From Bin87 sp965220095 (GTDB lineage Bacteria; Chloroflexota; Dehalococcoidia; Lucifugimonadales; UBA3495), in the NCBI GenBank assembly GCA_965220095.1, contig OZ244805.1, positions 1,364,001 to 1,428,000 of the forward strand: DNA of 64,000 nucleotides, written 5' to 3'. The position numbers and the translations under genes were made by a program. The notes beneath the pieces were generated by a model. That model did not search any database, had not been told where the DNA came from, and saw only the letters and a program-made list of their open reading frames with translations. Shown here one piece after another: positions 35,157-44,479 of this stretch (position 1 is the first letter of the stretch; each line of letters begins with the position of its first letter).

Positions 35157-36113
35157 ATGCAAGGATATATTCTGCGCAGGTTGTTGTACGCCATACCGAC
35201 GGTGATCGGAGTCTCCATGATCATCTTCCTCGCCATGCGCGTGGTGCCCGGGGATCCAGTGGTGGTGATGTTTGGCGATGAGCCGGAGCTAATCCGGGCG
35301 GAGGACCGGGCCAAAATCGAGGCCGACTTGGGGCTGAGCGACCCCCTGGTGGTGCAGTACGGCAACTGGATGAAGGACATCGGCACCGGCAAATTGGGAG
35401 TCTCCTTCTGGAGAGGTGACACCGTCGCCGACCTGATCAAACGCCGAGGCCCCCTGACCGTAGAGATTGCGGTAATTGCGATCATCCTCGCCTGGGTGAT
35501 CGGAGTGCCCGTCGGCATCCTGTCCGCCCTGCACCAGAACTCGGTGGCGGACTACCTCGCCAGGTTCTTCACCGTGCTCTTTCTGGCGATACCCAGCTTC
35601 TGGTTGGCATCGCTGGCGGTGCTGGTCCTCGTACTGGTGTGGGGGTGGGGAGCCCCCCTGGGGGTGATAGACGTTTGGGATGACCCCATCCAGAACCTGC
35701 AAATCGTACTACGTCCGGCAATCGTGCTGGGGCTGGCGGTGTCGGCTTACATCGCCCGCATGACCCGTTCCTCGCTTCTTGAGGTAATCCGTGAGGACTA
35801 CATCCGGACCGCTCGAGCGAAGGGACTTCGGGAAAGGATGGTGGTCTGGCGTCATGCCCTGCGCAACACTATGCTACCGGTGATAACCCTGTCCGGCGTC
35901 CTCTTCGGCTTTATGCTGGGTGGCTCGGTGGTTTTGGAACAGGCCTTCAATGTCCCAGGTCTGGGAAGAGCGATGGTAGAAGCCTTCGTTGACGTCGACT
36001 ATATCGTAATCCAGAACCTGGTCCTGCTTTACGGCGTGGTCTTCGTAGTGATCAACCTGCTGATCGATATTAGCTACGCCTGGCTAGACCCTCGAATACG
36101 CTACGGACAATAG
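35157..36113 (+). CDS. ABC transporter permease, DppB/OppB type (copy 1)
   Basis: 318 residues, six predicted membrane helices. N-terminal signature YILRRLLYAIPTVIGVSMIIF and MRVVPGDPV; the cytoplasmic EAA loop is IREDYIRTARAKGLRERMVVWRHALRN; the C-terminal signature is EQAFNVPGLGRAMVEA. It forms the channel with the DppC-type partner 94 bp downstream. A near-copy lies at 37701-38657. Confidence 0.95.
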   Translation: MQGYILRRLLYAIPTVIGVSMIIFLAMRVVPGDPVVVMFGDEPELIRAEDRAKIEADLGLSDPLVVQYGNWMKDIGTGKLGVSFWRGDTVADLIKRRGPLTVEIAVIAIILAWVIGVPVGILSALHQNSVADYLARFFTVLFLAIPSFWLASLAVLVLVLVWGWGAPLGVIDVWDDPIQNLQIVLRPAIVLGLAVSAYIARMTRSSLLEVIREDYIRTARAKGLRERMVVWRHALRNTMLPVITLSGVLFGFMLGGSVVLEQAFNVPGLGRAMVEAFVDVDYIVIQNLVLLYGVVFVVINLLIDISYAWLDPRIRYGQ

Positions 36114-36207
36114 TCCGTATATCTTGTCGTTAGGATCCGGTGGGTAGCGTAGCCACGTTACCCCGGTGGACAGGCGGCCCACTTCATTTGCACAGGTAGG
36201 GGGCGAT

Positions 36208-37122
36208 TTGGCACAGTACAGTGAAGTTCCAACACAACCGACCGCCGTCCTACGAACCGGCGTTGGTGTCCCGGTATGGAGGTCCGTTCGGAGCATCGCC
36301 ACTTTTGCCAGGCGCTACCCGCTAGGATTTGCCGGTGCGGTGATTTTGGTGATAGTGGCATTCCTCGCCATCGCGGCTCCCCTGGTTACCGTTCAGAATC
36401 CCGACCAGGTAAACCTTGGTGAGCGTAAAGAAAGCCCTTCCTGGTCCCATTTTCTGGGGACGGACTATAACGGCCGGGACATTTTCACCCGGGTAGTCTA
36501 TGGCGGGCGGGTCTCCTTGCAAGTGTCCTCCCTGGCCGTGTTGCTGGGCACCACCGTTGGCGCCATGTGGGGCGTTGCCAGCGCTCACATAGGCGGTCGA
36601 TTCGACATGATCAGTCAACGGGTGCTTGAGGTTTTCATGGCGTTTCCCTCCCTGGTCCTGGCAATGGTTCTGCTGGTAGGGATTGGGGCGGGCCTTTGGA
36701 CCGTAATCATCGCCATCGCCGTTACCCGTCTTCCGTATGGGGTACGCGTCGTGCGATCGGTAGCCTTGTCGATTAAGGAAACCGACTATGTGTTGGCAGC
36801 CCAGGCTGTCGGAGTGTCCAACCTGAGAATGATGTCCCTCCACATAGCGCCCCAGTGCTTAGCGCCCTTCCTGGTGCTGGCCTCGGCACATCTGGGGGTG
36901 GCCATCATAATCGAGTCCTCCCTGGGCTTCCTGGGGGTAGGGATTCCGCCGCCTACCTCTACTTGGGGCAATATGCTGGGGGGCGCCGTAGCCAACGTCC
37001 TCATACCGCACTGGCCGCTGGTGGTCTTTCCGGGAGTGGCCATCACTCTCGTGGTGCTGGGGTTCAACTTCTTTGGCGATGCGGTGCGGGACGCTTTCGA
37101 CCCGAAACTGCGTGGCCGTTAG
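36208..37122 (+). CDS. ABC transporter permease, DppC/OppC type
   Basis: About 304 residues. Typical features are WSHFLGTDYNGRDIFTRVVYGGRVSLQV, the EAA loop VALSIKETDYVLAAQAVGVSNLRMMSLHIAP and SSLGFLGVGIPPPTSTWGNML. The TTG at 36208 was preferred because GGTAGGGGG lies just upstream; an in-frame GTG at 36166 would add 14 residues with no ribosome-binding site. ATP-binding subunits (DppD/DppF type) are not in the window and must be supplied elsewhere. Confidence 0.93.
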   Translation: MAQYSEVPTQPTAVLRTGVGVPVWRSVRSIATFARRYPLGFAGAVILVIVAFLAIAAPLVTVQNPDQVNLGERKESPSWSHFLGTDYNGRDIFTRVVYGGRVSLQVSSLAVLLGTTVGAMWGVASAHIGGRFDMISQRVLEVFMAFPSLVLAMVLLVGIGAGLWTVIIAIAVTRLPYGVRVVRSVALSIKETDYVLAAQAVGVSNLRMMSLHIAPQCLAPFLVLASAHLGVAIIIESSLGFLGVGIPPPTSTWGNMLGGAVANVLIPHWPLVVFPGVAITLVVLGFNFFGDAVRDAFDPKLRGR

Positions 37123-37433
37123 CGAGTCCCTTAGATGGCCTGGCTGCGGGCTGTATCCCGCAGTCGATTGTCCGGCGACCAGTTGTAGATTACCCCTTAC
37201 GCCGTGCTCGCCAATTACAGTGTGTGGCCCTTTTTCGGGAGATTTCCCCGTGTGCTGCGGTCTGGACAGAGCCGGCCAGGCTCCGTTGTCGTGCCAGCGC
37301 TCCATGCAGCCAAATCCGAATTTCACCCTCACCCGACCCTCATTCCAAGGGGTTGCGCAGCCATTTTGTTGGAGGCTCCAAAAATCCTTCTCAAAACGTG
37401 GTGCGGCCATTTACTACAAACGCCCCGACACAT

Positions 37434-37608
37434 TGGGGCAATCGCATCTTGATCTTTACGTGCGCCGGCAACCTTCATTCCAACCTTTCCTTCGTCGTTC
37501 CGGCGCAGGCCGGAACCCAGGAAATCTCGCTGTGGGAACGTTGGCCTTACCGGAAACGTCTGGGTTCCCGCCGGCGCGGGAATGACGTGTTAAGATGCAA
37601 TCGCCCTG
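37434..37608. mobile_element. MITE-like non-autonomous element, copy 3 (175 bp, diverged)
   Basis: Ends TGGGGCAATCGCATCTTGA (37434-37452) and the complement of CAGGGCGATTGCATCTTAA (37590-37608) match the ends of copies 1 and 2 at the CAGGGC and GCAT blocks. A 9-bp direct repeat CCGACACAT flanks it (37425-37433, 37609-37617). Internal inverted arms are GTTCCGGCGCAGGCCGGAAC-type (from about 37494) and GGTTCCCGCCGGCGCGGGAA-type (to about 37586). Its length is exactly that of copy 2. Confidence 0.82.
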
Positions 37609-37700
37609 CCGACACATAGGGGCATTTGCCTGGCCGTCCGCGAGGCGCGCCCATCGGCGTATAGCCTACCGAGATCGCCACTTTAGAAGAACTGGGTAAG

Positions 37701-38657
37701 ATGCAAGGATACATTCTGCGCAGGTTACTGTACGCCATCCCCACGATGATCGGCGTTTCCATCATCATCTTCATGGCCATGCGGGTGGTGCCCGGGGATC
37801 CGGTGATGGTGATGTTTGGCGATGAGCCGGAGTTAATCCGGCCGGAGGACCGGGCCAAAATCGAGGCCGACCTGGGGCTGAGCGACCCCCTGGTGGTGCA
37901 GTACGGAAAATGGATGAAGGACATCGGCACCGGCAAATTGGGCGTCTCCTTCTGGAGAGGTGACACCGTCGCCGACCTGATCAAACGCCGGGGCCCCCTG
38001 ACCGTAGAGATTGCGGTATTGGCGATCATCCTCGCCTGGGTGATCGGAGTGCCCGTCGGCATCCTGTCGGCCCTGCACCAGAATTCGGCAGCGGACCACC
38101 TCGCCAGGTTCTTCACCGTGCTCTTTCTGGCGATACCGAGCTTCTGGCTGGCATCTCTGGCGGTGCTGGTACTCCTCCTGGTGTGGGGGTGGGGCGCGCC
38201 CCTGGGGGTGATAGACATCTGGGATGACCCCATCCAGAACCTGCAAATCGTACTACGTCCGGTTATCGTACTGGGGCTGGCGGTGTCGGCTTACATCGCG
38301 CGGATGACCCGTTCCACGCTTCTTGAGGTAATCCGCGAGGACTACATCCGAACCGCTCGGGCCAAGGGGCTGCGAGAAAGGGTGGTGGTCTGGCGTCATG
38401 CCCTGCGCAACTCCATGCTACCGGTGGTGACCCTGTCCGGCATACTCTTCGGCTTCATGCTCGAAGGCTCGGTGGTCTTGGAACAGGCCTTCAACGTCCC
38501 AGGTCTGGGTAAAGCAATGGTGGGGGCCTTCCGTGACATTGACTACACTGTAATCCAGAGCCTGGTCCTGCTTTACGGCGTGGTCTTCGTAGTGATCAAC
38601 CTGCTGATCGATATTAGCTACGCTTGGCTAGACCCTCGAATACGCTACGGACAATAG
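37701..38657 (+). CDS. ABC transporter permease, DppB/OppB type (copy 2)
   Basis: 318 residues, same length as the permease at 35157-36113, with about 24 amino-acid differences. The similarity continues about 45 bp past the stop codon (TAGTCCGTACATCTTGTCGC versus TAGTCCGTATATCTTGTCGT), so a DNA segment was duplicated, not just the coding part. No DppC-type partner or substrate-binding gene follows this copy. It may share the single DppC partner or be an orphan. Confidence 0.93.
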   Translation: MQGYILRRLLYAIPTMIGVSIIIFMAMRVVPGDPVMVMFGDEPELIRPEDRAKIEADLGLSDPLVVQYGKWMKDIGTGKLGVSFWRGDTVADLIKRRGPLTVEIAVLAIILAWVIGVPVGILSALHQNSAADHLARFFTVLFLAIPSFWLASLAVLVLLLVWGWGAPLGVIDIWDDPIQNLQIVLRPVIVLGLAVSAYIARMTRSTLLEVIREDYIRTARAKGLRERVVVWRHALRNSMLPVVTLSGILFGFMLEGSVVLEQAFNVPGLGKAMVGAFRDIDYTVIQSLVLLYGVVFVVINLLIDISYAWLDPRIRYGQ

Positions 38658-39226
38658 TCCGTACATCTTGTCGCTAGAATCCGGTGGGTGGCGTAGCGCA
38701 TTGCCTCAAACAAAACGTTACCCAACGCGAGTGGCTGCCTCTGATATAAGCAACTGCCTGCCGTATCAAGACGTGGCGATGGCGGGGTGCCGGCGTTCGC
38801 CGCGTTTCTCACCGTCATGTTGAGGATAGCGCAGGAGCTCCCATGCGCACGCGGAAAGGGCTAGCTTTTTCGGTTTGCCCGCCCCCCTGACCCGGCCTTC
38901 GGTGCATTCGATCCTGTCCTCGCTTGAATGCGTGGGCCGGCCGCGTCCACGTCCTCCACCCTCAGAACCCTCCTCACCAGCGACTCCGAACCCGCGACTC
39001 CGAAACCTCCTGTCCCTGGGCGATCTCGGCCAGCAACATCCTCAGCTCCAGGCGCATCCTGCGGATGCTGTGCATCCGCGCCCGTGAGGGTTCGCGAGGG
39101 TGCTGATCAACGACAATCGTTGACCATTCAGTATTTGTCCGAGTCGATGCCTCTGATCACGATGCTCCAGCCGCCCTGGATAGAGCCCGCCCTTTTTGCA
39201 CCTGCTTGACGACCGCTTGTCCTAAG
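38658..39226. other. Region without a confident gene
   Basis: The first 45 bp are the duplicated tail of the permease segment. The rest has only short Pro/Arg-rich frames. A 14-bp tandem duplication GCGACTCCGAACCC / GCGACTCCGAAACC lies at 38980-39007. A minus-strand frame MHSIRRMRLELRMLLAEIAQ (near 39070) looks protein-like but is only 33 codons. Confidence 0.5.
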
Positions 39227-39242
39227 CTGGACTTTCCGCATT

Positions 39243-40010
39243 TCAAGCGGCGTAAGCCAGGGAATCGACAAGTCGGTGGTACAGAGCGACTGGGAGTTCC
39301 TGCGTATCGGGGTCGACGGCCGACGTTGAAAAACCCTCCGAGGCCAGCCACAGGTGGCGTCGCACCAGGGCAATGGCGTCCACGAAGGTCGGCAACGGCT
39401 TGTCGTACCAGGCCGCTCGGCGCTGGGTCATGGGGCGCTGTTTTTGCAACCCGTGGGCGGCCAGGGTGGTCCAGGAGAAGATTCCCAGCAGGACGGGCGT
39501 GGTGCGGGCGATGGCCAGGTCGGACCACTGGCGTTGGGTTTCCACGCCCAGGTGGGTCCGCACCTCCTGAAAGGTAACTTCCAGTTGCCAGCGCAGGACA
39601 AACCATTCCAGGATCTGGGTCGGGTCCGCGGCGGGGTCGGTGCACAGCAAGGCCTGGGTGGCGAAGGAGCCCTGGGGATCCCGGATCAGCACCCAGCGGA
39701 TGCGGACTGGAGACTTGCCGGAGCGGTACCAGACCGCCGTTTGCGACGTGAGTTCCACCGTGCGGGTGGCGCCGTCATACCAGGCCACGGCCACGCTGGC
39801 CCAAGTTGCCTGGGGCTGGTCGAGGATCGTTTTCAGCGCGGGTCGCCGCGCGCCTTTCAGCGGCGGGCGGCCGTTCTGACCCGGCTGACGGGCTGGCGCG
39901 GGCGCATAGAGAGCGGCGTCCAGCCGTAGTCTGGCAATGAGGGTAACGGGTTCACGGAGGGATTGGCAGCAGTGGAGCAGGTCCAGCACGGCGTAGCTGT
40001 TGTCGCCCAC
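39243..40010 (-). CDS. IS701-like transposase, C-terminal frame (copy 1)
   Basis: 255 codons starting at GTG (GDNSYAVLDLLHCC). It contains the second catalytic Asp in GDNSY and the catalytic Glu in LRWQLEVTFQEVRTHLGVETQ. The first catalytic Asp is in the separate upstream frame, so this piece alone is inactive. The reading frame is +1 relative to the upstream part; the coding sequence LPQRPLALVGD upstream of the GTG shows the shift is within the original gene. Confidence 0.85.
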   Translation of the reverse strand: MGDNSYAVLDLLHCCQSLREPVTLIARLRLDAALYAPAPARQPGQNGRPPLKGARRPALKTILDQPQATWASVAVAWYDGATRTVELTSQTAVWYRSGKSPVRIRWVLIRDPQGSFATQALLCTDPAADPTQILEWFVLRWQLEVTFQEVRTHLGVETQRQWSDLAIARTTPVLLGIFSWTTLAAHGLQKQRPMTQRRAAWYDKPLPTFVDAIALVRRHLWLASEGFSTSAVDPDTQELPVALYHRLVDSLAYAA

Positions 40011-40053
40011 CAGCGCCAGTGGACGTTGGGGCAGCCAGCGTGGTTCGGCAGGC

Positions 40054-40626
40054 TCACCATGAGCGGGGTTGCAGGATCATCTGTCGCGCCCAGTCGGTGA
40101 GCTTCTTGTGCCGACGTCCCTGCTGTTGGTAGTACCGGGTCGAGGGCGCCAGCACGGTGAGCGCCGGCAAGGCCCAATGGCGTCCGGCCCAGGGCACGTG
40201 GCCCAGCCACATCAGGGAGATCCAGCGCAGGCCGCTGGCCTTGACCAGTTGGCTCCGGCTGGAACGCACCGCGTCGCGGTAGATGCCCCGACCTTTGATC
40301 TTGGCGCCGCGACGCCGTTCCAGGGTTTCGTCGATGCCGAAGACCAAGGGGCCATCCCCACCATCAAGGTGCTGGAGCAGCAACACCAAGAGGATGCGCG
40401 CCGCTGCACGGGGCGACCACACCGCCCGGTTGAGCACCTCATGGTAGCGGGCGTAATCGCGGTGATCGCTGCGGCCCATGACCCGCAGGGCCGCGGCGAC
40501 GGTGCGCTGACCCGGGGTCAGGATCGCGCCCACCAGCAGTACCTGGGCTTTCCGCCAGGTCGGGTTGGTAAACAGCGTTGCGAAGGGAATGAGTATGGAT
40601 ACAATGGCATTGGGCAGGGTAAGCAT
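40054..40626 (-). CDS. IS701-like transposase, N-terminal frame (copy 1)
   Basis: 190 codons, MLTLPNAIVSILIPFATLF... GPLVFGIDETLERRRG, containing the first catalytic Asp (FGIDETLE) of this DDE family. It ends QMILQPRSW then TGA. A one-base shift near the CCCC run before the stop would join it to the downstream frame. The same break exists in copy 2. Confidence 0.85.
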   Translation of the reverse strand: MLTLPNAIVSILIPFATLFTNPTWRKAQVLLVGAILTPGQRTVAAALRVMGRSDHRDYARYHEVLNRAVWSPRAAARILLVLLLQHLDGGDGPLVFGIDETLERRRGAKIKGRGIYRDAVRSSRSQLVKASGLRWISLMWLGHVPWAGRHWALPALTVLAPSTRYYQQQGRRHKKLTDWARQMILQPRSW

Positions 40627-40705
40627 AGCTGGGCCTTTAGTGAGATTTTGGTCAGGCCAGCTTACCCTGTCTTTATACTTTTTCTAAATTATGCGTAAAG
40701 CCTAG

Positions 40706-41210
40706 CTAAGGTCATGGAGCAGGTCTCAAATGCTTCCTGAGCAGACCTGGCGACCACATGAACGTGGGTCGAATATAGTGGATTTGTGCCCGGCTTTCGG
40801 ACCTTCGACATAGCCGTCGAGGTTAAAGAACTCCGCACGGCACAGCGCGACCAGGAAGGTGCTCATAATACTGAGTTACAGGTTAACATCGCTTGGATGG
40901 GCATCCAGGGCAAACGCCTCCAACCGGGTGGCGCGGGGACTACCTGCTCAACGTCCTCCTCGGTTGAGCCACGATTGGCCTGTCCCGGCTAATCCATCGG
41001 AAGAAATGTTCAACGGGCTGTGCGATAAACGGGCTGTGCGATAATGGAACACCAACGGCCTATCTTGCTGTTGAAGGCGCGCATCACGGTTTTCATCAAG
41101 CCGAGAAATTCGTGCCGTCGGCGACAGTAGGCCATAGGATTCACCTGCCCTGCGGCAGATGACTCGGCACCCAGGGGCACACCCTGTAATCAGGCCCAAC
41201 CGGGGGAGCG
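40706..41210. other. Region without a confident gene, upstream of the dehydrogenase
   Basis: No convincing coding frame. A perfect 16-bp tandem duplication ACGGGCTGTGCGATAA lies at 41013-41028 and 41029-41044. GGGGGAGCG at about 41202 is the ribosome-binding site of the next gene. Confidence 0.55.
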
Positions 41211-42464
41211 ATGACCACTGTAGGCAAAGAGCGCAGCGCCCAAGATGACGTAAAAAGCTACTTCGACGGGGCCGCCGCCCGCTTGGGGTTGGACGCTGGA
41301 ACCTGCCGAATGCTGTGTGAACCCTGGCGGGACTTAAGGGTTTCCCTCCCGGTGCGGATGGACGACGGGCGCATTGAAGTGTTCACCGGATACCGGGTGC
41401 AGCACAACGGCGCCCGTGGCCCCTACAAAGGGGGCCTGCGGTTCCATCCTCTGGCCGACGAGGACGAGGTGCGGGCTCTGGCAACCCTGATGACCTGGAA
41501 GACCGCCCTGTTAGATTTGCCCTTCGGCGGGGCCAAGGGAGGCATTCAACTGGACCCGCTCGCGCTCAGCGAGCGCGAACTCAACGCAGTTACCCGCCGT
41601 TATACCCAGAACGTTCAACACATTCTGGGCCCCTACCGCGACATCCCCGCTCCCGACCTGGGCACCAATGCCCAGACCATGGCCTGGATAATGGACGAAT
41701 ACAGCCAGACCCACGGATATACCCTGCCCATTGTAACCGGCAAACCGTTGGAAGTTGGGGGGTCGGCTGGCCGGGAGGCGGCCACCGGACGGGGAGCGCT
41801 GCTTGTATTGCAGGAAGCCGCAAGGGACTTGGACCTGGACCTGACCCAAGCCCGCATCACCGTTCAGGGCTTTGGAAACGTAGGCTCCTGGTTCTGCCGC
41901 CTGGCGCACCAGGAAGGATTGCGAATCGTAGCGGTGTCGGACATTGGGGGAGCGGTGTATAACAGCGCGGGGCTGGACATTCCCGCCTTGAATGAGTTTG
42001 TGTCTCGCAGCGGCTCGGTAGACGGGTTTCCGGGCGGGGCGAAGTGCGCTCCCAACGACATTCTGGAAATGGAAGCCGACGTTTTCGTTCCCGCCGCCAT
42101 AGAAAACGTGATTGGGGAAGAGGTGGCCCGCCGTTTGCCCGTTCGGGTGGTCCTGGAGGCCGCCAATCACCCCACCACGCCCGAAGGGGACACTGTTTTG
42201 CAGGAAAGGGGTGTACTGGTTTTGCCCGACCTGCTGGTGAACGCGGGCGGAGTTACCGTCTCCTACTTCGAGTGGACGCAAAACATCCAGCAGTTCGACT
42301 GGAGTGAAGAAAGGGTCAATGAGGAACTTTATAACCGAATTGTACCGGCTTATCAGAGCGTCGCGGCCAGGTCCAGGGCCAGCGGTCTAACCTTGCGGCA
42401 GGCAGCCTTCGATATTGCGGTGGACCGGGTGGCCCGCACCTCGCATCTGAGAGGCTTCGTCTAA
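41211..42464 (+). CDS. Glu/Leu/Phe/Val dehydrogenase (glutamate dehydrogenase-like)
   Basis: 417 residues. Oxidative deamination of an amino acid to its 2-oxo acid with NAD(P). Substrate and catalytic lysines are K73 (GPYKGGLRFHP), K97 (MTWKTALLDLPFGG) and K109 (GGAKGGI). The nucleotide-binding fold shows VQGFGNVGSWFCRLAHQEG. Glutamate is the usual substrate for this length and motif set, but the residues deciding glutamate versus branched-chain substrates were not resolved. Intact despite lying between insertion-sequence debris. Confidence 0.93.
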   Translation: MTTVGKERSAQDDVKSYFDGAAARLGLDAGTCRMLCEPWRDLRVSLPVRMDDGRIEVFTGYRVQHNGARGPYKGGLRFHPLADEDEVRALATLMTWKTALLDLPFGGAKGGIQLDPLALSERELNAVTRRYTQNVQHILGPYRDIPAPDLGTNAQTMAWIMDEYSQTHGYTLPIVTGKPLEVGGSAGREAATGRGALLVLQEAARDLDLDLTQARITVQGFGNVGSWFCRLAHQEGLRIVAVSDIGGAVYNSAGLDIPALNEFVSRSGSVDGFPGGAKCAPNDILEMEADVFVPAAIENVIGEEVARRLPVRVVLEAANHPTTPEGDTVLQERGVLVLPDLLVNAGGVTVSYFEWTQNIQQFDWSEERVNEELYNRIVPAYQSVAARSRASGLTLRQAAFDIAVDRVARTSHLRGFV

Positions 42465-42630
42465 CGACTTCGGCCAGTCAACGAATCAGCCAGTTGTGCA
42501 TCCAAGTCAAGCTGCCCACGATGGCGGCACAGTCGGTATCCCGCTGCACCGCCCCGACCGTGGCGATGCCCTGCCCACCTGCCTGCCTTTCTCGTAGCCG
42601 GAAGTGCTGGAACAGGAGACCGCGGATCGG

Positions 42631-43273
42631 ATGCAGAGGCGCATCAACCGGCTGCCCAAGGAATCCAGGCTGCCATTGGGCAATACCTGGGAAACCTTTG
42701 AGCGCGACTGAGCGCCCTGCATCGGCGACCGGGCCAACTGGCCCGCGGCCAATGCGTCGAGCGCGGCGTCAATGTCCCGGCCTTTGGACTACGGGGCACC
42801 GCGAAAACTCACGCCATGCGCGCCATTGGACACCACCTGGTGGAGCGGGCCGTTCCGTCCTTTTCGGCCCAGCCTACCGTCTGGCGCAGAGCCTGCCCCG
42901 GCGAAAGCCGGGGATCTCCTCGCCGCCACGCGCGACCCGGCCTTGCCCCGCCAACTGCGTAAGCTGGACGGCTTCGACTTCCTGCTCATCGACGATCTCG
43001 GCTACCTGCTCCAGGGTGCCCCGTGGATAGAACCGAAGAATCTGAAGTGCTCTTCACCCTCATAGCCAAACGCCACGAGCGCCGGTCCCTGGGCATTACC
43101 TCCAACCTGGTCTTCTCCCAGTGGGAGCCATCTTCGCCAACCCCACGGCCACCGCCGAGGGCATCGACCGCGTGGTCCACAACTCGGTCATCCTGGAATT
43201 CGACGTACCCAGCTACCGCGCCGGCGCCGCCCGACAACGCAGTCAGCAGCAGGAGACGAACCGCCGGAACTAA
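42631..43273 (+). pseudogene. Decayed IS21-type helper ATPase (istB) remnant
   Basis: Pieces in several frames match IstB order: MQRRINRLPKESRLPLGNTW, then LRKLDGFDFLLIDDLGYLLQG (Walker B region), then ESEVLFTLIAKRHERRSLGITSNLVFS, then VVHNSVILEFDVPSYRAGAA in other frames. The Walker A region is destroyed. No istA is found nearby. Non-functional. Confidence 0.8.
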
Positions 43274-43312
43274 CCGACGCCAATCCGGTAAATGTAGCAA
43301 CTGTCTTGAATA

Positions 43313-44235
43313 TCAAGGCGTAACGAGGGGTGTATTCCAGCGCTGGCCAGTTCTCACGGTGGCATTGAGTATGGTCAGCAGTGTACGCATCCACGCGGTG
43401 AGCGCCACCTTCTTCGGCTTGCCGACTTCCACCAAGCGTTGGTACAAGGCCCGTATCACCGGGTTGTATCGGGTGGCGACCAGCGTTCCCATGTAAAGCA
43501 TGGCGCGCACTCGCGTCCGGCCGCCCCAGATGGCGCGCTTGCCCCGCATGGTTCCGCTGTCCCGATTCATGGGAGCCACTCCCAAGGGCGCGCCGACCTG
43601 CTTCCGATCCAGCGTACCCAGTTCCGGCAAATGCGCCAACAGGGACCGGTTGAGCTGCTGGTCCGCGCCGGGAACGGAGCGCAGCAGGTCGTCCTTCTCG
43701 CGCCGCACCTGACTCCGACGCAACTTCTGCCGCAGGCCCTCGTCCAGGCCCTTCAGCGCCGGCTCCAGGCACGCGATGTGATGCTGGATGCTGGGACGGA
43801 CGGCTCGGGTGGCCCGGCCCAGGTGGTTCTTCTCCGCCAGCAGTGTGGTCATCAACTGGTGGCTTCGAGTGGTCAATTCGTTGAATTTTAGGGTATCCGC
43901 GTCCCGCAAGGCGCGCACCGCTGGGCGTACCGCATGGTTACGTCCCGTCAAGTAGTGTAATTGGTGTCAGCCTCGGCGAGCTTCCCAGTGGGTTTAGCGA
44001 AGTCGCGCACCTGGCGGGGATTGACCACCCCCACAGGCAATGCTGCCGCAGCGAGCGCTGCCGCCAACGGGATTTCCAGGCCACCGGTCGCTTCCATCAT
44101 CTCCACCTCCAGAATCTCCACCTCGAGTGCAGTCCTGGCCCTCATTTGCAAGATACGGGTTCGGTAAGCCCTGGCAACTGATCGGGCTCTATTGGCGCAC
44201 GGTGCGGCGAACATCGCTATTTTTCGGCCTGCCAT
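43313..44235 (-). pseudogene. Decayed IS110-family transposase
   Basis: The C-terminal transposase_20 region is intact in one frame: LGVAPMNRDSGTMRGKRAIWGGRTRVRAMLYMG, TRYNPVIRALYQRLVEVGKPKK. The N-terminal part is in another frame (MEATGGLEIPLAAALAAAAL, VGVVNPRQVRDFAKPTGKLAEADT, 44100-43955) and is joined to the rest by a degraded segment. The start of the DEDD domain is missing or scrambled, so it is inactive. Confidence 0.85.
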
Positions 44236-44479
44236 GACCTGGTTGACATTGGTCTGCCGCGCCCGTAACTCCTCGGGAGCAGGGATTTTACCGCAGCAAA
44301 ATCAAGATACAAGTCGACGCTAAACACCGCCGCCATCTAACGGCGGGCCAGCGCGCCATGTCGATAGTGTCCATATGCGACTGGATGGTAACGGGACGCC
44401 CCAAAAAGTGTGCAGTTGCCGCCGGCTTTCCGGCGGGCCGGCCACGGCCGACCACCTCGGAGATGGCCGGTTCGGCGAG

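Larger units (their letters stand above)
39227..40705 (-). mobile_element. IS701-like insertion sequence, copy 1 (minus orientation)
   Basis: About 1.48 kb. Left end CTGGACTTTCCGCAT at 39227, right end ATGCGTAAAGCCTAG at 40691-40705; the right end differs by two bases from the corresponding end of copy 2. CTAAG flanks both sides (39222-39226, 40706-40710), a candidate 5-bp target duplication. It is nearly identical to the inverted copy at 58433-59911. The transposase is in two frames. Confidence 0.88.
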
